Shown here piece by piece: positions 8,286-17,164 of a DNA stretch of 64,000 nt. Position 1 is the stretch's first letter. Every line of letters begins with the position of its first letter. The stretch covers positions 4,323,501 through 4,387,500 of the forward strand of contig NZ_CP034683.1 of assembly GCF_003990335.1 (NCBI RefSeq), read 5' to 3'. Source of the stretch: Rheinheimera mangrovi. Its GTDB lineage: Bacteria; Pseudomonadota; Gammaproteobacteria; Enterobacterales; Alteromonadaceae. Made by a program: the position numbers and the translations under genes. Below the pieces are notes generated by a model that saw nothing but the letters and a program-made list of their open reading frames with translations, searched no databases and had not been told where the DNA came from.

Positions 8286-9046
8286 CTGACCAAAAAATTC
8301 GGGTTTTTCAGGTTTTCTCTATGATAAGCCGGATTGGCTATGCCCTGATACTCTACATGGGCACCAGCCACTTTGGCGATCACATGACCTGCACCAGTGT
8401 CCCACAACATAGTAGGGCCAAAACGTGGGTATAAATGCGCACTGCCTTCAGCCACTAAACAAAACTTCAGTGAGCTACCAACAGCGATCAATTCGTGTTT
8501 AGGGAAACGGCTTAAATAGTCTTCAATGTCCGCACTGTAATGGCTGCGGCTACCCACTACTTTGACCACTTCGCCTGCGGCAGGAGTGACGGCCACTCTG
8601 ATCGTCTCGGTTAAGCCGTGTTGCTGGCGAGTAGCACCTAAACCTTCAGCTGCTGCATAGGTTTTATCCAGCACTGGTGCGTGAATAACGCCAAGCACAG
8701 GCTCCCCTTGTTGAATAAGAGCGATGTTAACGGTGAATTCGCCGTTACGCTTAATAAACTCTTTGGTGCCATCTAAAGGGTCGACCAGCCAGTATTCTGT
8801 CCACTGCTGACGTTCTGACCAAGCAATATCAGCCGCTTCTTCGGATAATACAGGCACATGCGGCGTGAGCTTAGTCAGTTCAGCCAAAATCAGCTGATGC
8901 GCGGCTAAATCAGCTTCGGTTAATGGCGAGTCATCGTCTTTTTGTTCAACGCTAAAATCACGCTGATACACAGTTAAAATGGCTTCACCAGCAGCAACAG
9001 CTATACGTCGTACTTGATCCAGTAAATCCTGTGTCAGTTCCAGCAT
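8276..9046 (-). CDS. cysQ: 3'(2'),5'-bisphosphate nucleotidase
   Basis: 256 aa, the normal CysQ length. Inositol-monophosphatase-fold motifs are present: DDDSPLTEADLAAH near residue 36, SEEAADI, and the metal-binding WLVDPLDGTKEFI near residue 87, plus WDTGAGHVIAKVAGAHV near the C-terminus. It hydrolyses PAP, the by-product of PAPS reduction, to AMP and so relieves inhibition of the sulfate pathway. Its ATG overlaps the cysC stop by one base (TAATG), so the two are translationally coupled. It is the last gene of the minus-strand cysG-cysD-cysN-permease-cysC-cysQ operon. Confidence 0.95.
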   Translation of the reverse strand: MLELTQDLLDQVRRIAVAAGEAILTVYQRDFSVEQKDDDSPLTEADLAAHQLILAELTKLTPHVPVLSEEAADIAWSERQQWTEYWLVDPLDGTKEFIKRNGEFTVNIALIQQGEPVLGVIHAPVLDKTYAAAEGLGATRQQHGLTETIRVAVTPAAGEVVKVVGSRSHYSADIEDYLSRFPKHELIAVGSSLKFCLVAEGSAHLYPRFGPTMLWDTGAGHVIAKVAGAHVEYQGIANPAYHRENLKNPNFLVSAL

Positions 9047-9639
9047 TAGCTCAGCACTCCTTTTTCGGTCAGTAAGGCAATCAGTTGATCAACACTTTGC
9101 TCCAGACTTTGCTGAGCTGTGTCTATGATCAAATCCGCTTGCTCCGGTGCTTCATAAGGATCGGAAATCCCAGTGAAGTGACTGATTTCACCACGTCTGG
9201 CTTTTTGATACAAACCTTTCACGTCCCGCTGTTCACACACATCTAAAGACGTGGCGATATAAATCTCTAAAAACTTGCCATCAGGCAGGCTGTCTTTTAT
9301 CGCCTGACGCTGTGCACGGTAAGGCGAAATAAAGGCGCTCAGCACCACCAGGCCCGCATCAAGCATTAAGCCAGCCACTGCGCCGACACGACGGATGTTT
9401 TCAGTACGGTCTGCTTCGCTAAAGCCTAAATCAGCACATAAACCATGCCGGACATTGTCGCCGTCCAGCAAATAACTATGCACTTTACGTTTTACCAATT
9501 CCTGCTCTAAAGCATTCGCCACTGTGGATTTTCCTGCGCCACTTAATCCGGTAAACCACAATACAACGCCCTGATGACCGTTTTGTTGCTCACGATCGGC
9601 GCGGCTAATTTGATAGTTTTGCCAAACAACCTGACTCAT
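9046..9639 (-). CDS. cysC: Adenylylsulfate (APS) kinase
   Basis: 197 aa, typical for CysC. The P-loop FTGLSGAGKSTVANALE lies near residues 29-45, LLDGDNVRHGLCADLGF follows, and SAFISPYRAQR is the mobile-lid region. It phosphorylates APS at the 3' position to give PAPS, the substrate of the CysH enzyme encoded about 13 kb away. It starts 10 nt after the permease stop and overlaps cysQ by one base. Confidence 0.96.
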   Translation of the reverse strand: MSQVVWQNYQISRADREQQNGHQGVVLWFTGLSGAGKSTVANALEQELVKRKVHSYLLDGDNVRHGLCADLGFSEADRTENIRRVGAVAGLMLDAGLVVLSAFISPYRAQRQAIKDSLPDGKFLEIYIATSLDVCEQRDVKGLYQKARRGEISHFTGISDPYEAPEQADLIIDTAQQSLEQSVDQLIALLTEKGVLS

Positions 9640-9648
9640 AAAAATTCC

Positions 9649-11385
9649 TTACAGCGACTGAAAAGGGAAAAACAAGGGTATTAACGCCAGTACCGCTATC
9701 GAATAGGCCAACGCCATAGGTAAGCCTACTTTGACATACTGGCTGAGTTTGTAGTTACCAACCGTATAAACCAATAAGTTGGTTTGATAACCCCAGGGCG
9801 AGATAAAGCTGGCACTGGCACCAAATAACACCGCCATAATCAAAGGCATAGGGTCTATGCCAAAAGCTTTGGCCAGACTGATAGCCAAAGGACAAGCCAG
9901 GGCTGCAGCAGCGTTATTGGACATCAGCTCAGTTAAAATCAGTGTGAAAAAATACAAAGCAGCTAAAGCCCAGAATAAGTGATAGCCACTAAACAACTGC
10001 AACAAGCCTTGCCCTAATAGTTCAGATACACCAGTGTTTTCCATCGCCTGCGACAGCACCAAAGCACCACCTACAATCAGCACTATATCCAGCGGGAAAC
10101 GCCGTCTGATTTCCTGTAAGCTGATAATGCCTGTGGCCATTAAGCCAATCAGCAATAACACCAGCCCCTTTAATAAAGGCAGCTCGCCTGTCATCGACAA
10201 AGCAATCACAGCGACAAAAGCAGATAATACGCCCCAGCTGCGACGCAAGGATAAACGGGTGGCCGAGTCCACACCGTTCACCAGCAAAAACTCTTTAGTG
10301 AGTTTGCTGTTCTGATGAAAGGTTTTGCCCGGCACCAGTAATAAAGTATCACCGGTTTGCAGCACTATAGAACCTAAGCCGCCTTGCAAACGTTCTTGCC
10401 CGCGCTTGACGGCAACCACCACAGCGTCAAATTCTTCACGGAATTTGGCGTCTTTCAGCGATACTCCATTCAGGCTCGATGAGTGGCTGATAATAGCTTC
10501 AGCCAAGGCCTGCCCATTCATACTGTGATGGCCGTATAAGGTCAGTCCCTGAATTTCCTGCAATAAAGCCACAGATTCCATATCACCGGCGAACAGCAAA
10601 ACATCACCTTGTTGCAAGCGGTCTTCAGGGCACACAGGCGCAATATTTTGCTCGCCCCTTACTATTTCGGCTAAAAACAGCTTACGTAAATGCCGCAACC
10701 CTGCTTCACCAATGGTTTTACCGATCAACACTGAGTCCGCACTGATGCGGGCTTCCAGGAAATAAGGTAAGTCGGCTTCATCCACAGTTTTTTCAGTGAC
10801 AGGCAGACGATTCGCGATCAGCCACATCATCAGCATACCGGACAACACCACACCAGCCCCTACAGCTGTAGTGGTAAAAAACTCCAGCACAGGCAAACCT
10901 GCTTTATCTAAAAAGCTGTTGACCACTAAGTTGGTGGAGGTGCCGATCAACGTCAGAGTGCCACCAAAAGTAGCGGCAAAAGCCATAGGCAACATCAGCT
11001 TGCTGGGCGCAAACTTCTGACTGCGTTTAATAGCCCCTATTAAACTGGCAACCACTGCGGTATTGGCCGTAAAAGATGACAATAACGCAGTGGACACCCA
11101 AAGCCGGGTGAGCACAGTACGCAAGCCGCCATTATTCAACTGTTGCCCGACCCAGCTGATCAGCCGGGTTTTCTCCAAAGCGATGGACACCAGCAATAAC
11201 AACACCAGTGTTAATAACGAGGAGTCGGTAAAGCTGGCGGCAAACTGCTGGACGTTTAAAAGGTCCGTCAGATAAGTCAGTACGGCCACAGCGCCGAAGA
11301 CCCAGGCCGCCGACAGCCTGGTCAGCGTCAACAGGGCAATCAAGCCTGCCAAAATAGCGAATACGCCGTACTGCTCCAAACTCAT
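9649..11385 (-). CDS. SLC13/DASS-family permease with two TrkA-C (RCK_C) domains, probable sulfate transporter
   Basis: 578 aa. An N-terminal membrane half (residues 1-195) contains ANTAVVASLIGAI and TLIGTSTNLVVNSF. A soluble middle part has two RCK_C/TrkA-C domains (about 205-290 and 295-375, each ending in a GDxLL motif). A second membrane half has ELMSNNAAAALACPLAISLA, the repeat of the anion-binding signature. It lies between cysN and cysC, 2 nt and 10 nt away, so it is part of the sulfate-activation operon. That makes sulfate the likely substrate, replacing or supplementing the CysPTWA importer. Transport specificity is inferred from context, not from residues. Confidence 0.85.
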   Translation of the reverse strand: MSLEQYGVFAILAGLIALLTLTRLSAAWVFGAVAVLTYLTDLLNVQQFAASFTDSSLLTLVLLLLVSIALEKTRLISWVGQQLNNGGLRTVLTRLWVSTALLSSFTANTAVVASLIGAIKRSQKFAPSKLMLPMAFAATFGGTLTLIGTSTNLVVNSFLDKAGLPVLEFFTTTAVGAGVVLSGMLMMWLIANRLPVTEKTVDEADLPYFLEARISADSVLIGKTIGEAGLRHLRKLFLAEIVRGEQNIAPVCPEDRLQQGDVLLFAGDMESVALLQEIQGLTLYGHHSMNGQALAEAIISHSSSLNGVSLKDAKFREEFDAVVVAVKRGQERLQGGLGSIVLQTGDTLLLVPGKTFHQNSKLTKEFLLVNGVDSATRLSLRRSWGVLSAFVAVIALSMTGELPLLKGLVLLLIGLMATGIISLQEIRRRFPLDIVLIVGGALVLSQAMENTGVSELLGQGLLQLFSGYHLFWALAALYFFTLILTELMSNNAAAALACPLAISLAKAFGIDPMPLIMAVLFGASASFISPWGYQTNLLVYTVGNYKLSQYVKVGLPMALAYSIAVLALIPLFFPFQSL

Positions 11386-11387
11386 GC

Positions 11388-12806
11388 TTAGCCTTTTGTC
11401 AGCTGGCTTAAATCCAGTGCCTGCCAGTGTGGGAAATGTTTACGTACTAAAGCATTCAGTTCCAGCTCAAATTCGCTGAATTCTGCCTTGCTGCTGACGC
11501 TGGCCAAAGCACTATCGACCATACCAGCACCCACAGTGATGTTGCTGATGCGGTCAATAAAGATAAAGCCACCTGTATCGCGGTTTTGTGCATAAGGGTC
11601 AAACACCACTGCTTCGGTCAGCTCCAGCTCGACCAGCGCTATAGTGTTGAGCTCGAGCTTGTCGGCCTGATGTTCAGCCAGGGTATTTACATCTATGCTG
11701 TGAGCTATAGCTGTGACCTTGCCGCTGACCTTTTTTGTGGCCAGTTTGATGTTGTAGCTTTTGCCTATCAACAGTGGCTCTTCATGCATCCAGACCACTT
11801 TAGCCAGAATACGGTTGGATACCGCTGCATGATGCACAGCCGGCACTATCACATCACCACGGCTGATATCTATTTCGTCTTTCAGCGTCAGCGTAACAGC
11901 CTGACCTGCAATAGCTTCTTGCCATTCGCCATCAAAAGTGACGATCGATTTAATAGTGGAACCTTTGCCTGAAGGTAAAGCCACAATGGCATCACCTACT
12001 TTAAAACTGCCACTGGCGATGGTACCGGCAAAACCTCGGAAATCCAGGTTAGGGCGGCTGACATACTGCACCGGTAAACGGGCTTCAGCCTGCCAGTTAA
12101 AACCTGTGACAGGCGCCTTTTCTAATAAACTCAGTAAAGGACCATCGTTGTACCATGGCGTTTGGCTGGAGCTGTGCACCACGTTGTCGCCATTCAGGGC
12201 TGACAGCGGTACAAACTGAATAGAAGGCACATTCAGCTGGGCGGCAAATTGCAGGTAATCCTGTTTAATTTGCTCAAAACGCTGCTGATCAAAGCCTAAT
12301 AAATCCATTTTATTGATGGCCACCACAAACTGCTTAATGCCGAGCAATGAACAGATAAAGCTGTGACGACGGGTTTGGGTTTGCACACCATAACGGGCGT
12401 CGACCAGAATAATAGCCAGGTCACAGTTTGAAGCCCCTGTCGCCATATTGCGGGTGTACTGTTCATGGCCTGGGGTGTCGGCAATAATAAACTTACGTTT
12501 ATCGGTGGAGAAATAGCGGTAAGCCACATCTATGGTAATGCCTTGCTCGCGCTCAGCCTGTAAACCATCGACCAGCAAAGCCAAATCTATGGTTTCACCT
12601 GTGGTGCCGTGGGTTTTGCTGTCTTTGTGCAAAGCAGCCAGTTGATCTTCATAAATCTGTTGGCTGTCATGCAGTAAACGGCCGATCAGCGTGCTTTTAC
12701 CGTCATCGACTGAGCCGCAGGTTAAAAACTTCAGCAGCGATTTATGCTGTTGCTGCTCTAAGTACTGCTCAATGCCTACTTGGGCTAATTCATTGGCGAC
12801 TGACAT
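11388..12806 (-). CDS. cysN: Sulfate adenylyltransferase subunit 1 (GTPase)
   Basis: 472 aa. EF-Tu-like GTPase motifs are all visible: G1 [18 protein letters not shown] (near residue 32), [17 protein letters not shown] (G3) and AINKMDL (G4), followed by two beta-barrel domains. With CysD it forms ATP sulfurylase, and GTP hydrolysis drives sulfate adenylation to APS. No APS-kinase domain is fused; the kinase is the separate cysC. The ATG overlaps the cysD stop by one base (TGATG), indicating coupling. Confidence 0.97.
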   Translation of the reverse strand: MSVANELAQVGIEQYLEQQQHKSLLKFLTCGSVDDGKSTLIGRLLHDSQQIYEDQLAALHKDSKTHGTTGETIDLALLVDGLQAEREQGITIDVAYRYFSTDKRKFIIADTPGHEQYTRNMATGASNCDLAIILVDARYGVQTQTRRHSFICSLLGIKQFVVAINKMDLLGFDQQRFEQIKQDYLQFAAQLNVPSIQFVPLSALNGDNVVHSSSQTPWYNDGPLLSLLEKAPVTGFNWQAEARLPVQYVSRPNLDFRGFAGTIASGSFKVGDAIVALPSGKGSTIKSIVTFDGEWQEAIAGQAVTLTLKDEIDISRGDVIVPAVHHAAVSNRILAKVVWMHEEPLLIGKSYNIKLATKKVSGKVTAIAHSIDVNTLAEHQADKLELNTIALVELELTEAVVFDPYAQNRDTGGFIFIDRISNITVGAGMVDSALASVSSKAEFSEFELELNALVRKHFPHWQALDLSQLTKG

Positions 12807-13720
12807 CAGAAATACCCCTCACGTTTTTTCTTTTCCATAGAACCACTGGAATCGTGGTCAATCACCCGGCCTTGTCGCTCACTGGAGGTCGACAACAGCA
12901 TCTCTTCAATAATACCTGTCAGGCTGTCGGCTGAAGATTCAATGGCACCGGTCAGCGGGTAACAGCCTAAAGTGCGGAAGCGCACCAGTTTTTGTTCCGG
13001 CACTTCACCAGGATTCAGCGGCATACGCTCGTCATCCACCATAATCAGGGTACCGTTACGTTCCACTACAGGACGCACCGCAGCAAAATACAGCGGCACT
13101 ATGTCGATTTTTTCCTGATAGATGTATTGCCAGATATCCAGCTCAGTCCAGTTCGACAGCGGGAATACACGGATACTTTCGCCTTTATTCACCTGACCGT
13201 TGTAAGTGTGCCACAACTCTGGACGCTGATTTTTTGGGTCCCATCTGTGGTGTTGGTCACGGAATGAATAAACCCGCTCTTTAGCCCGGGATTTTTCTTC
13301 ATCACGACGCGCGCCACCAAAAGCGGCATCAAAACCATATTGATCCAGCGCTTGTTTTAAGCCCTGAGTTTTCATTACGTCAGTGTGTTTTGAGCTGCCG
13401 TAGGTAAAGGGGTTCATATCCATGGCTACGCCTTCCGGGTTGATATGCACCAGCAAATCAAAGCCGTATTGTTTCGCCACTTTGTCACGGAACTCGATCA
13501 TCTCACGGAATTTCCAGCGGGTGTCGACATGCAACAGTGGAAACGGAATTTTGCCCGGATAAAAAGCTTTGCGCGCTAAATGCAGCAGCACAGAGGAATC
13601 TTTACCTATGGAATACAACATCACCGGATTATCAAATTCGGCCGCTACTTCGCGGAAAATCTGGATACTTTCAGCTTCCAGTTGTTGTAAATGTGTCAGA
13701 GGTTTGACTGGCTGGCCCAT
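12806..13720 (-). CDS. cysD: Sulfate adenylyltransferase subunit 2
   Basis: 304 aa from ATG 13720 (E. coli 302 aa). The PP-loop motif [20 protein letters not shown] and the [16 protein letters not shown] block identify the ATP-PPi-hydrolase-like catalytic subunit of ATP sulfurylase. A second in-frame ATG at 13735 lies 15 nt further upstream, but GGGAG precedes ATG 13720 at 8 nt and the [12 protein letters not shown] start of the family follows directly. It lies 52 nt downstream of cysG and overlaps cysN by one base. Confidence 0.95.
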   Translation of the reverse strand: MGQPVKPLTHLQQLEAESIQIFREVAAEFDNPVMLYSIGKDSSVLLHLARKAFYPGKIPFPLLHVDTRWKFREMIEFRDKVAKQYGFDLLVHINPEGVAMDMNPFTYGSSKHTDVMKTQGLKQALDQYGFDAAFGGARRDEEKSRAKERVYSFRDQHHRWDPKNQRPELWHTYNGQVNKGESIRVFPLSNWTELDIWQYIYQEKIDIVPLYFAAVRPVVERNGTLIMVDDERMPLNPGEVPEQKLVRFRTLGCYPLTGAIESSADSLTGIIEEMLLSTSSERQGRVIDHDSSGSMEKKKREGYF

Positions 13721-13771
13721 AGGGTCTGCTCCCATTAAGTCTGTAAAAAAGAGTTCTAAAACAAAAAGTTT

Positions 13772-15190
13772 TTAAATTCTGTTGGTTAAAGGCTGCTGAG
13801 CCTGCTGATCAGGCCGTTCACCAAACCAGTGTAATTTCTGCTGCAAAGCCACCACTTCACCTATCACCAATAAAGCCGGTGACTGCACCTGATGCTCTGC
13901 CACTAAACTGGCCAGTTCGCTGAGCTGTCCGGTAAAAACGCGCTGATCCGCTCTGGTGCCATTTTCAATCACAGCCACAGGAATATCTGCAGCACGGCCT
14001 GCGCTGAGTAACTGCTGCTGAATATGTTCTACTTTCATCAGGCCCATATAAATCACCAGCGTCTGATTTGGCCGGCTTAAGCTGTGCCAGTCCGGCTCGA
14101 CACCATCTTTGCGGCAATGGCCAGTGACAAACTGCACAGCCTGAGCATAATCCCTGTGAGTTAAGGCGATGCCGGCATAAGCGGCACAACCAGCAGCTGC
14201 TGTGATGCCGGGTACCACTTGAAACGGAATGCCATGAGGTAACAAGACTTCAATTTCTTCAGCGCCACGACCAAAAATAAAAGGGTCGCCACCTTTGAGC
14301 CTGCATACTTTTTTACCTGATAAAGCTAAAGAAACCAACAAGTTATTTGTTTCTTCCTGAGCAACCGAATGGGCCCCCGCTTTTTTGCCGACACAAATCA
14401 ATTCAGCGTCACGGCGCACCAGCTGCATAATAGGTTCTGAGACTAAGTAGTCGTAAACCACAACGTCAGCTTGCTGCATCAGTTGCAGTGCTTTTAACGT
14501 CAGAAGCTCCGGATCGCCAGGGCCAGAGCCTACTAAATAGACTTCGCCTTGAGTCGGGATTTCCCGCTCTAATAAAGCTTCTAATTGCTGCTGAGCGACA
14601 TCCAGCCTGTTCGCCTGCACTTCACGCACTATGGAGGAGTCAAATACCCGCTCCCAAAACTGCCGACGGCCGGCAAAACCTGAAATCTTTTGTTTTACTT
14701 TGTCGCGAAACGACCCCACTAACTGAGCCAGCGGGCCTAAATGCGCAGGTAAAATAGCTTCGAGTTTTTCCCGTAAACGCCGCGCCAACACGGGAGCTGT
14801 GCCAGCACTGGAAATGGCGATCAGAATAGGGCTACGGTCGATAATGGCAGGAAAAATAAAACTACAATTTGGCTGGTCATCCACAGTATTAACCAGAATA
14901 TTGCGCGCATCGGCGGCCTCAAACACCGACTGATTGACTGCATCATCGTCAGTAGCGGCTATCACCAGCACATGACCGTCGATGTGTTCAGGCGCAAAAC
15001 GGCTTTCAATTAAAGTGACTTTGCCTTGTTGCTGCCACTCTTTGAATTCATCTGAAAAGTAAGTGGCCACTACTGTTAAACGGGCGCCAGCTTTTAACAA
15101 AGTACCAGCCTTACGTAATGCCACATGACCAGCCCCCACCAACAAGACGGGTCTGTTATTCAATTGGGCAAAAATAGGCAAATACTGCAC
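13772..15190 (-). CDS. cysG: Siroheme synthase (trifunctional)
   Basis: About 472 aa from GTG 15190. The N-terminal precorrin-2 dehydrogenase/ferrochelatase half begins YLPIFAQLNNRPVLLVGAGH; the C-terminal uroporphyrinogen-III methyltransferase half begins VYLVGSGPGDPELLTLKALQ. Both match CysG. The frame is open back to TTG 15298, but CysG proteins start at 'xYLPxF', and AGGAG lies 7 nt before GTG 15190. The extra 36 codons would be encoded by a palindromic repeat, so I reject them. The product supplies siroheme to the sulfite reductase CysI. It heads the cysG-cysD-N-permease-C-Q operon, behind a leader of about 215 nt. Confidence 0.93.
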   Translation of the reverse strand: MQYLPIFAQLNNRPVLLVGAGHVALRKAGTLLKAGARLTVVATYFSDEFKEWQQQGKVTLIESRFAPEHIDGHVLVIAATDDDAVNQSVFEAADARNILVNTVDDQPNCSFIFPAIIDRSPILIAISSAGTAPVLARRLREKLEAILPAHLGPLAQLVGSFRDKVKQKISGFAGRRQFWERVFDSSIVREVQANRLDVAQQQLEALLEREIPTQGEVYLVGSGPGDPELLTLKALQLMQQADVVVYDYLVSEPIMQLVRRDAELICVGKKAGAHSVAQEETNNLLVSLALSGKKVCRLKGGDPFIFGRGAEEIEVLLPHGIPFQVVPGITAAAGCAAYAGIALTHRDYAQAVQFVTGHCRKDGVEPDWHSLSRPNQTLVIYMGLMKVEHIQQQLLSAGRAADIPVAVIENGTRADQRVFTGQLSELASLVAEHQVQSPALLVIGEVVALQQKLHWFGERPDQQAQQPLTNRI

Positions 15191-15257
15191 TTCAGGCTCC
15201 TGCTGTCTGGACAGCGGTTTAGTACCACTATGCTCTGATTTGGTTATCACCGTCGGA

Positions 15258-15360
15258 CTTGAAGCTGCAGTTTTGTTGACTGCGTTATCTCGCCCCAATC
15301 ACATAGGTTAGCTATGTTCATGGGGACTCACCAACTTGTCGCCGCACTGCAACTCCAATT
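15258..15360. repeat. About 100-bp imperfect palindrome, probable dispersed repeat element
   Basis: The centre is ACATAG-gttag-CTATGT (15301-15317). Outward from it come CCCC (15293-15296) against GGGG (15322-15325) and GCTGCAG-like arms (15264-15270 and 15347-15352), so the arms pair imperfectly over about 50 bp each. Similar palindromes are, from memory, dispersed in Alteromonadales genomes; this needs a genome-wide search. It lies in the cysG leader and creates the artificial N-terminal extension of the cysG frame. Confidence 0.6.
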
Positions 15361-15412
15361 ACTTAGGTTGTAGAGTGGTGACCTCAATCAAAGCTTTTTC
15401 GTTTGAGCCTGC

Positions 15413-15442
15413 ATATTAGACGTCTAAACGTCTTTTTATCAA
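15413..15442 (-). promoter_or_regulatory. Predicted sigma-70 promoter of the cysG-cysDN operon
   Basis: On the minus strand: -35 TTGATA (15437-15442), 18-bp spacer, -10 TAATAT (15413-15418). This predicts a start near 15406 and a leader of about 215 nt. The -35 matches 4 of 6 and the -10 5 of 6 consensus bases. The spacer is filled by the met-box operator. Confidence 0.65.
15418..15433. promoter_or_regulatory. Candidate MetJ operator (two adjacent met boxes) in the cysG promoter spacer
   Basis: AGACGTCT (15418-15425) is identical to the E. coli met-box consensus, and AAACGTCT (15426-15433) matches 7 of 8. Two tandem 8-bp boxes are the minimal MetJ site. They lie between the -35 and -10 hexamers and touch the -10, so bound MetJ-SAM would block RNA polymerase. 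The palindrome TTAGACGTCTAA spans 15416-15427. Confidence 0.6.
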
Positions 15443-15460
15443 GAATGGATATCGATCTCT

Positions 15461-15480
15461 TATAACTAAAAGGAATAGAG
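15461..15480. promoter_or_regulatory. Candidate activator (CysB-type) site upstream of cysG
   Basis: TATAACTAAAAGGAATAGAG on the plus strand, centred about 64 bp upstream of the predicted start. Nearly the same sequence lies at the same distance upstream of cysJ (26439-26458, opposite strand), sharing TAACTAAAAGG and following ATA. A LysR-type activator at about -65 fits CysB. The name is inferred from gene content. Confidence 0.45.
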
Positions 15481-15533
15481 GGTCCGAGCTTAAACTCTGC
15501 CCCTCTGATTGGATGAATTAAATAGTGTGAAGG

Positions 15534-16748
15534 TCAGACTTTCTGGCTTTGACAGACTGCCGCAGTAAAGACCACATCAGTCGAACTATTCAGAGCAGTC
15601 TCAGCACTGTCCTGAATCACACCAATAATAAAACCAGTGGCGACCACCTGCATTGCAACTTCGTTTGGAATGCCAAATAAGCTACAGGCCAGAGGGATCA
15701 ACAATAAAGAACCACCAGCTACGCCAGAAGCGCCACAAGCAGAAACAGCGGCCAGTAAACTAAGTAAAATAGCACTGGCAAAATCAACTTCTATCCCCAG
15801 CGTATGCACTGTTGCCAGTGTCAGCACAGTAATGGTAATAGCAGCACCAGCCATATTGATGGTCGCGCCCAATGGGATAGACACACCGTAGATTTCTTCG
15901 TTGAGTTTTAACTTTTCACAAAGCTGTAAATTGACCGGAATATTAGCGGCTGAACTGCGGGTAAAAAAGGCCGTCACACCACTTTCGCGTAGGCAAGTAA
16001 AGACCAGCGGATAAGGATTAGCACCTGTTTTAGCAAAAACCAGCAGCGGGTTTACCACAAAGGCAATGATCGCCATAGCGCCCAACAGCACAGCAATCAG
16101 CTGACCATAACTGGCCAAAGCAGCAAAACCTGTAGTCGCTATGGTATCCGCCACTAAACCCAAAATACCAAAAGGTGCCAGACGGATAATAAAACGCACT
16201 AAAGAGGACACACCATGCGACAAGTCAGAAAACACCAGCTTGGTACTTTTGCTGGCATGTTGTAAAGCCAGGCCTAAACCAACGGCCCAGGCTAAAACAC
16301 CAATGTAGTTGCCACCAATTAAAGCGTTAATTGGGTTATCTACTACTTTCAATAACAAGGCTTTTAACACTTCACTAATGCCCTCAGGCGCGGCAATAGC
16401 TTCAGGTACAGTCGTCAGTACTAGCGTCGTTGGGAACATAAAACTTAACAGCACAGCGACCACAGCAGCTAAAAAGGTACCAAACAGATACAGCACCAGC
16501 ACGGGTTTAATGCTACTGCCTTCAGATGCTTGTTTATTGGCAATAGCCGAAGCCACCAATACAAACACCAGTAAAGGCGCTATAGCCTTTAAAGCGTTGA
16601 CAAATAAAGTACCTAACAAGGATAAGTTCTTTGCCAGTTCAGGCGACACAACGGCCACCAGCACACCTAACAAAATACCAATAATAATTTGCGGCACTAA
16701 ACCGAGTTGCAAAAGTTTTTGCCATGGACGGGATGCGGTGGATGTCAT
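15534..16748 (-). CDS. sstT: Serine/threonine:sodium symporter
   Basis: 404 aa, as for E. coli SstT (414 aa). The N-terminus reads [20 protein letters not shown]. Dicarboxylate/amino acid:cation symporter (DAACS) motifs include [18 protein letters not shown] and [19 protein letters not shown], with about 8 membrane segments and re-entrant loops. It imports serine and threonine with Na+ at the inner membrane. The gene is upstream of the cysG promoter but separated by about 90 bp. No strong ribosome site is seen before the ATG; two stable hairpins occupy the leader (see 16767-16837), so translation may be controlled there. Confidence 0.92.
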   Translation of the reverse strand: MTSTASRPWQKLLQLGLVPQIIIGILLGVLVAVVSPELAKNLSLLGTLFVNALKAIAPLLVFVLVASAIANKQASEGSSIKPVLVLYLFGTFLAAVVAVLLSFMFPTTLVLTTVPEAIAAPEGISEVLKALLLKVVDNPINALIGGNYIGVLAWAVGLGLALQHASKSTKLVFSDLSHGVSSLVRFIIRLAPFGILGLVADTIATTGFAALASYGQLIAVLLGAMAIIAFVVNPLLVFAKTGANPYPLVFTCLRESGVTAFFTRSSAANIPVNLQLCEKLKLNEEIYGVSIPLGATINMAGAAITITVLTLATVHTLGIEVDFASAILLSLLAAVSACGASGVAGGSLLLIPLACSLFGIPNEVAMQVVATGFIIGVIQDSAETALNSSTDVVFTAAVCQSQKV

Positions 16749-16766
16749 ACGAGTTCTCTGTTGCTG

Positions 16767-16837
16767 CTGTGGTGCGCGCCACAGTTATAGGAATAAGTGC
16801 CCGATTTTGCCCTGAATCCTATCGAGGGGCAAGTCGG
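16767..16837 (-). promoter_or_regulatory. Two stable hairpins in the sstT 5' leader
   Basis: Near the start codon is CTGTGG-N6-CCACAG (16767-16784). Further upstream is a long stem CCGA..TTGCCC (16801-16812) / GGGCAA..TCGG (16827-16837). GGGCACTT occurs twice in the minus-strand leader, around 16796-16803 and 16871-16878. No known riboswitch class is recognised. The rest of 16838-17164 (about 330 bp) contains only a weak GCCCCT/AGGGGC pairing near 16984-17014 and no gene I can support. Confidence 0.4.
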
Positions 16838-17164
16838 AGTTGTCCGGCGACAGAGTCAGGTGGTCAACCCAAGTGCCCAAGCTGCGGGTTTTATTTTTTT
16901 AAACTTTCATATTTATTGATGAGCATTTTTTGTGAGACAAAGGCTTTATAAAACTACCGGAAAAAGCGCCATCTCTGCGCAACGCCCCTCTGGCCTTGCT
17001 AGCTTTGTAGGGGCAGAAACACTATGTCAATGCTGCACGACCCTGGGTGGAGCAAGTCATCAACTTAGGGGGATGAACCAGAGCATCGTAAATGTTAGGA
17101 CGCTAGATTTTTAGCCTTACAGCAACACAGAAAAAACCTGCACAATGCGGATTAAAAAATAAGT

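Noticed and set aside
15191..15298. 36-codon N-terminal extension of cysG
   Set aside because: It would start at TTG directly after a stop, has no CysG homology and is encoded by the palindromic repeat; GTG 15190 has AGGAG upstream and gives the normal N-terminus.
15416..15437. Plus-strand hairpin AGACG-N6-CGTCT followed by T4, first read as a terminator
   Set aside because: No plus-strand gene precedes it, and the same bases form two met boxes between a good minus-strand -35 and -10; the T-run is the A-rich part of the spacer.
16932..17114. 60-aa plus-strand open frame in the sstT upstream region
   Set aside because: No ribosome site, no recognisable sequence and unusual composition; nothing supports a gene.
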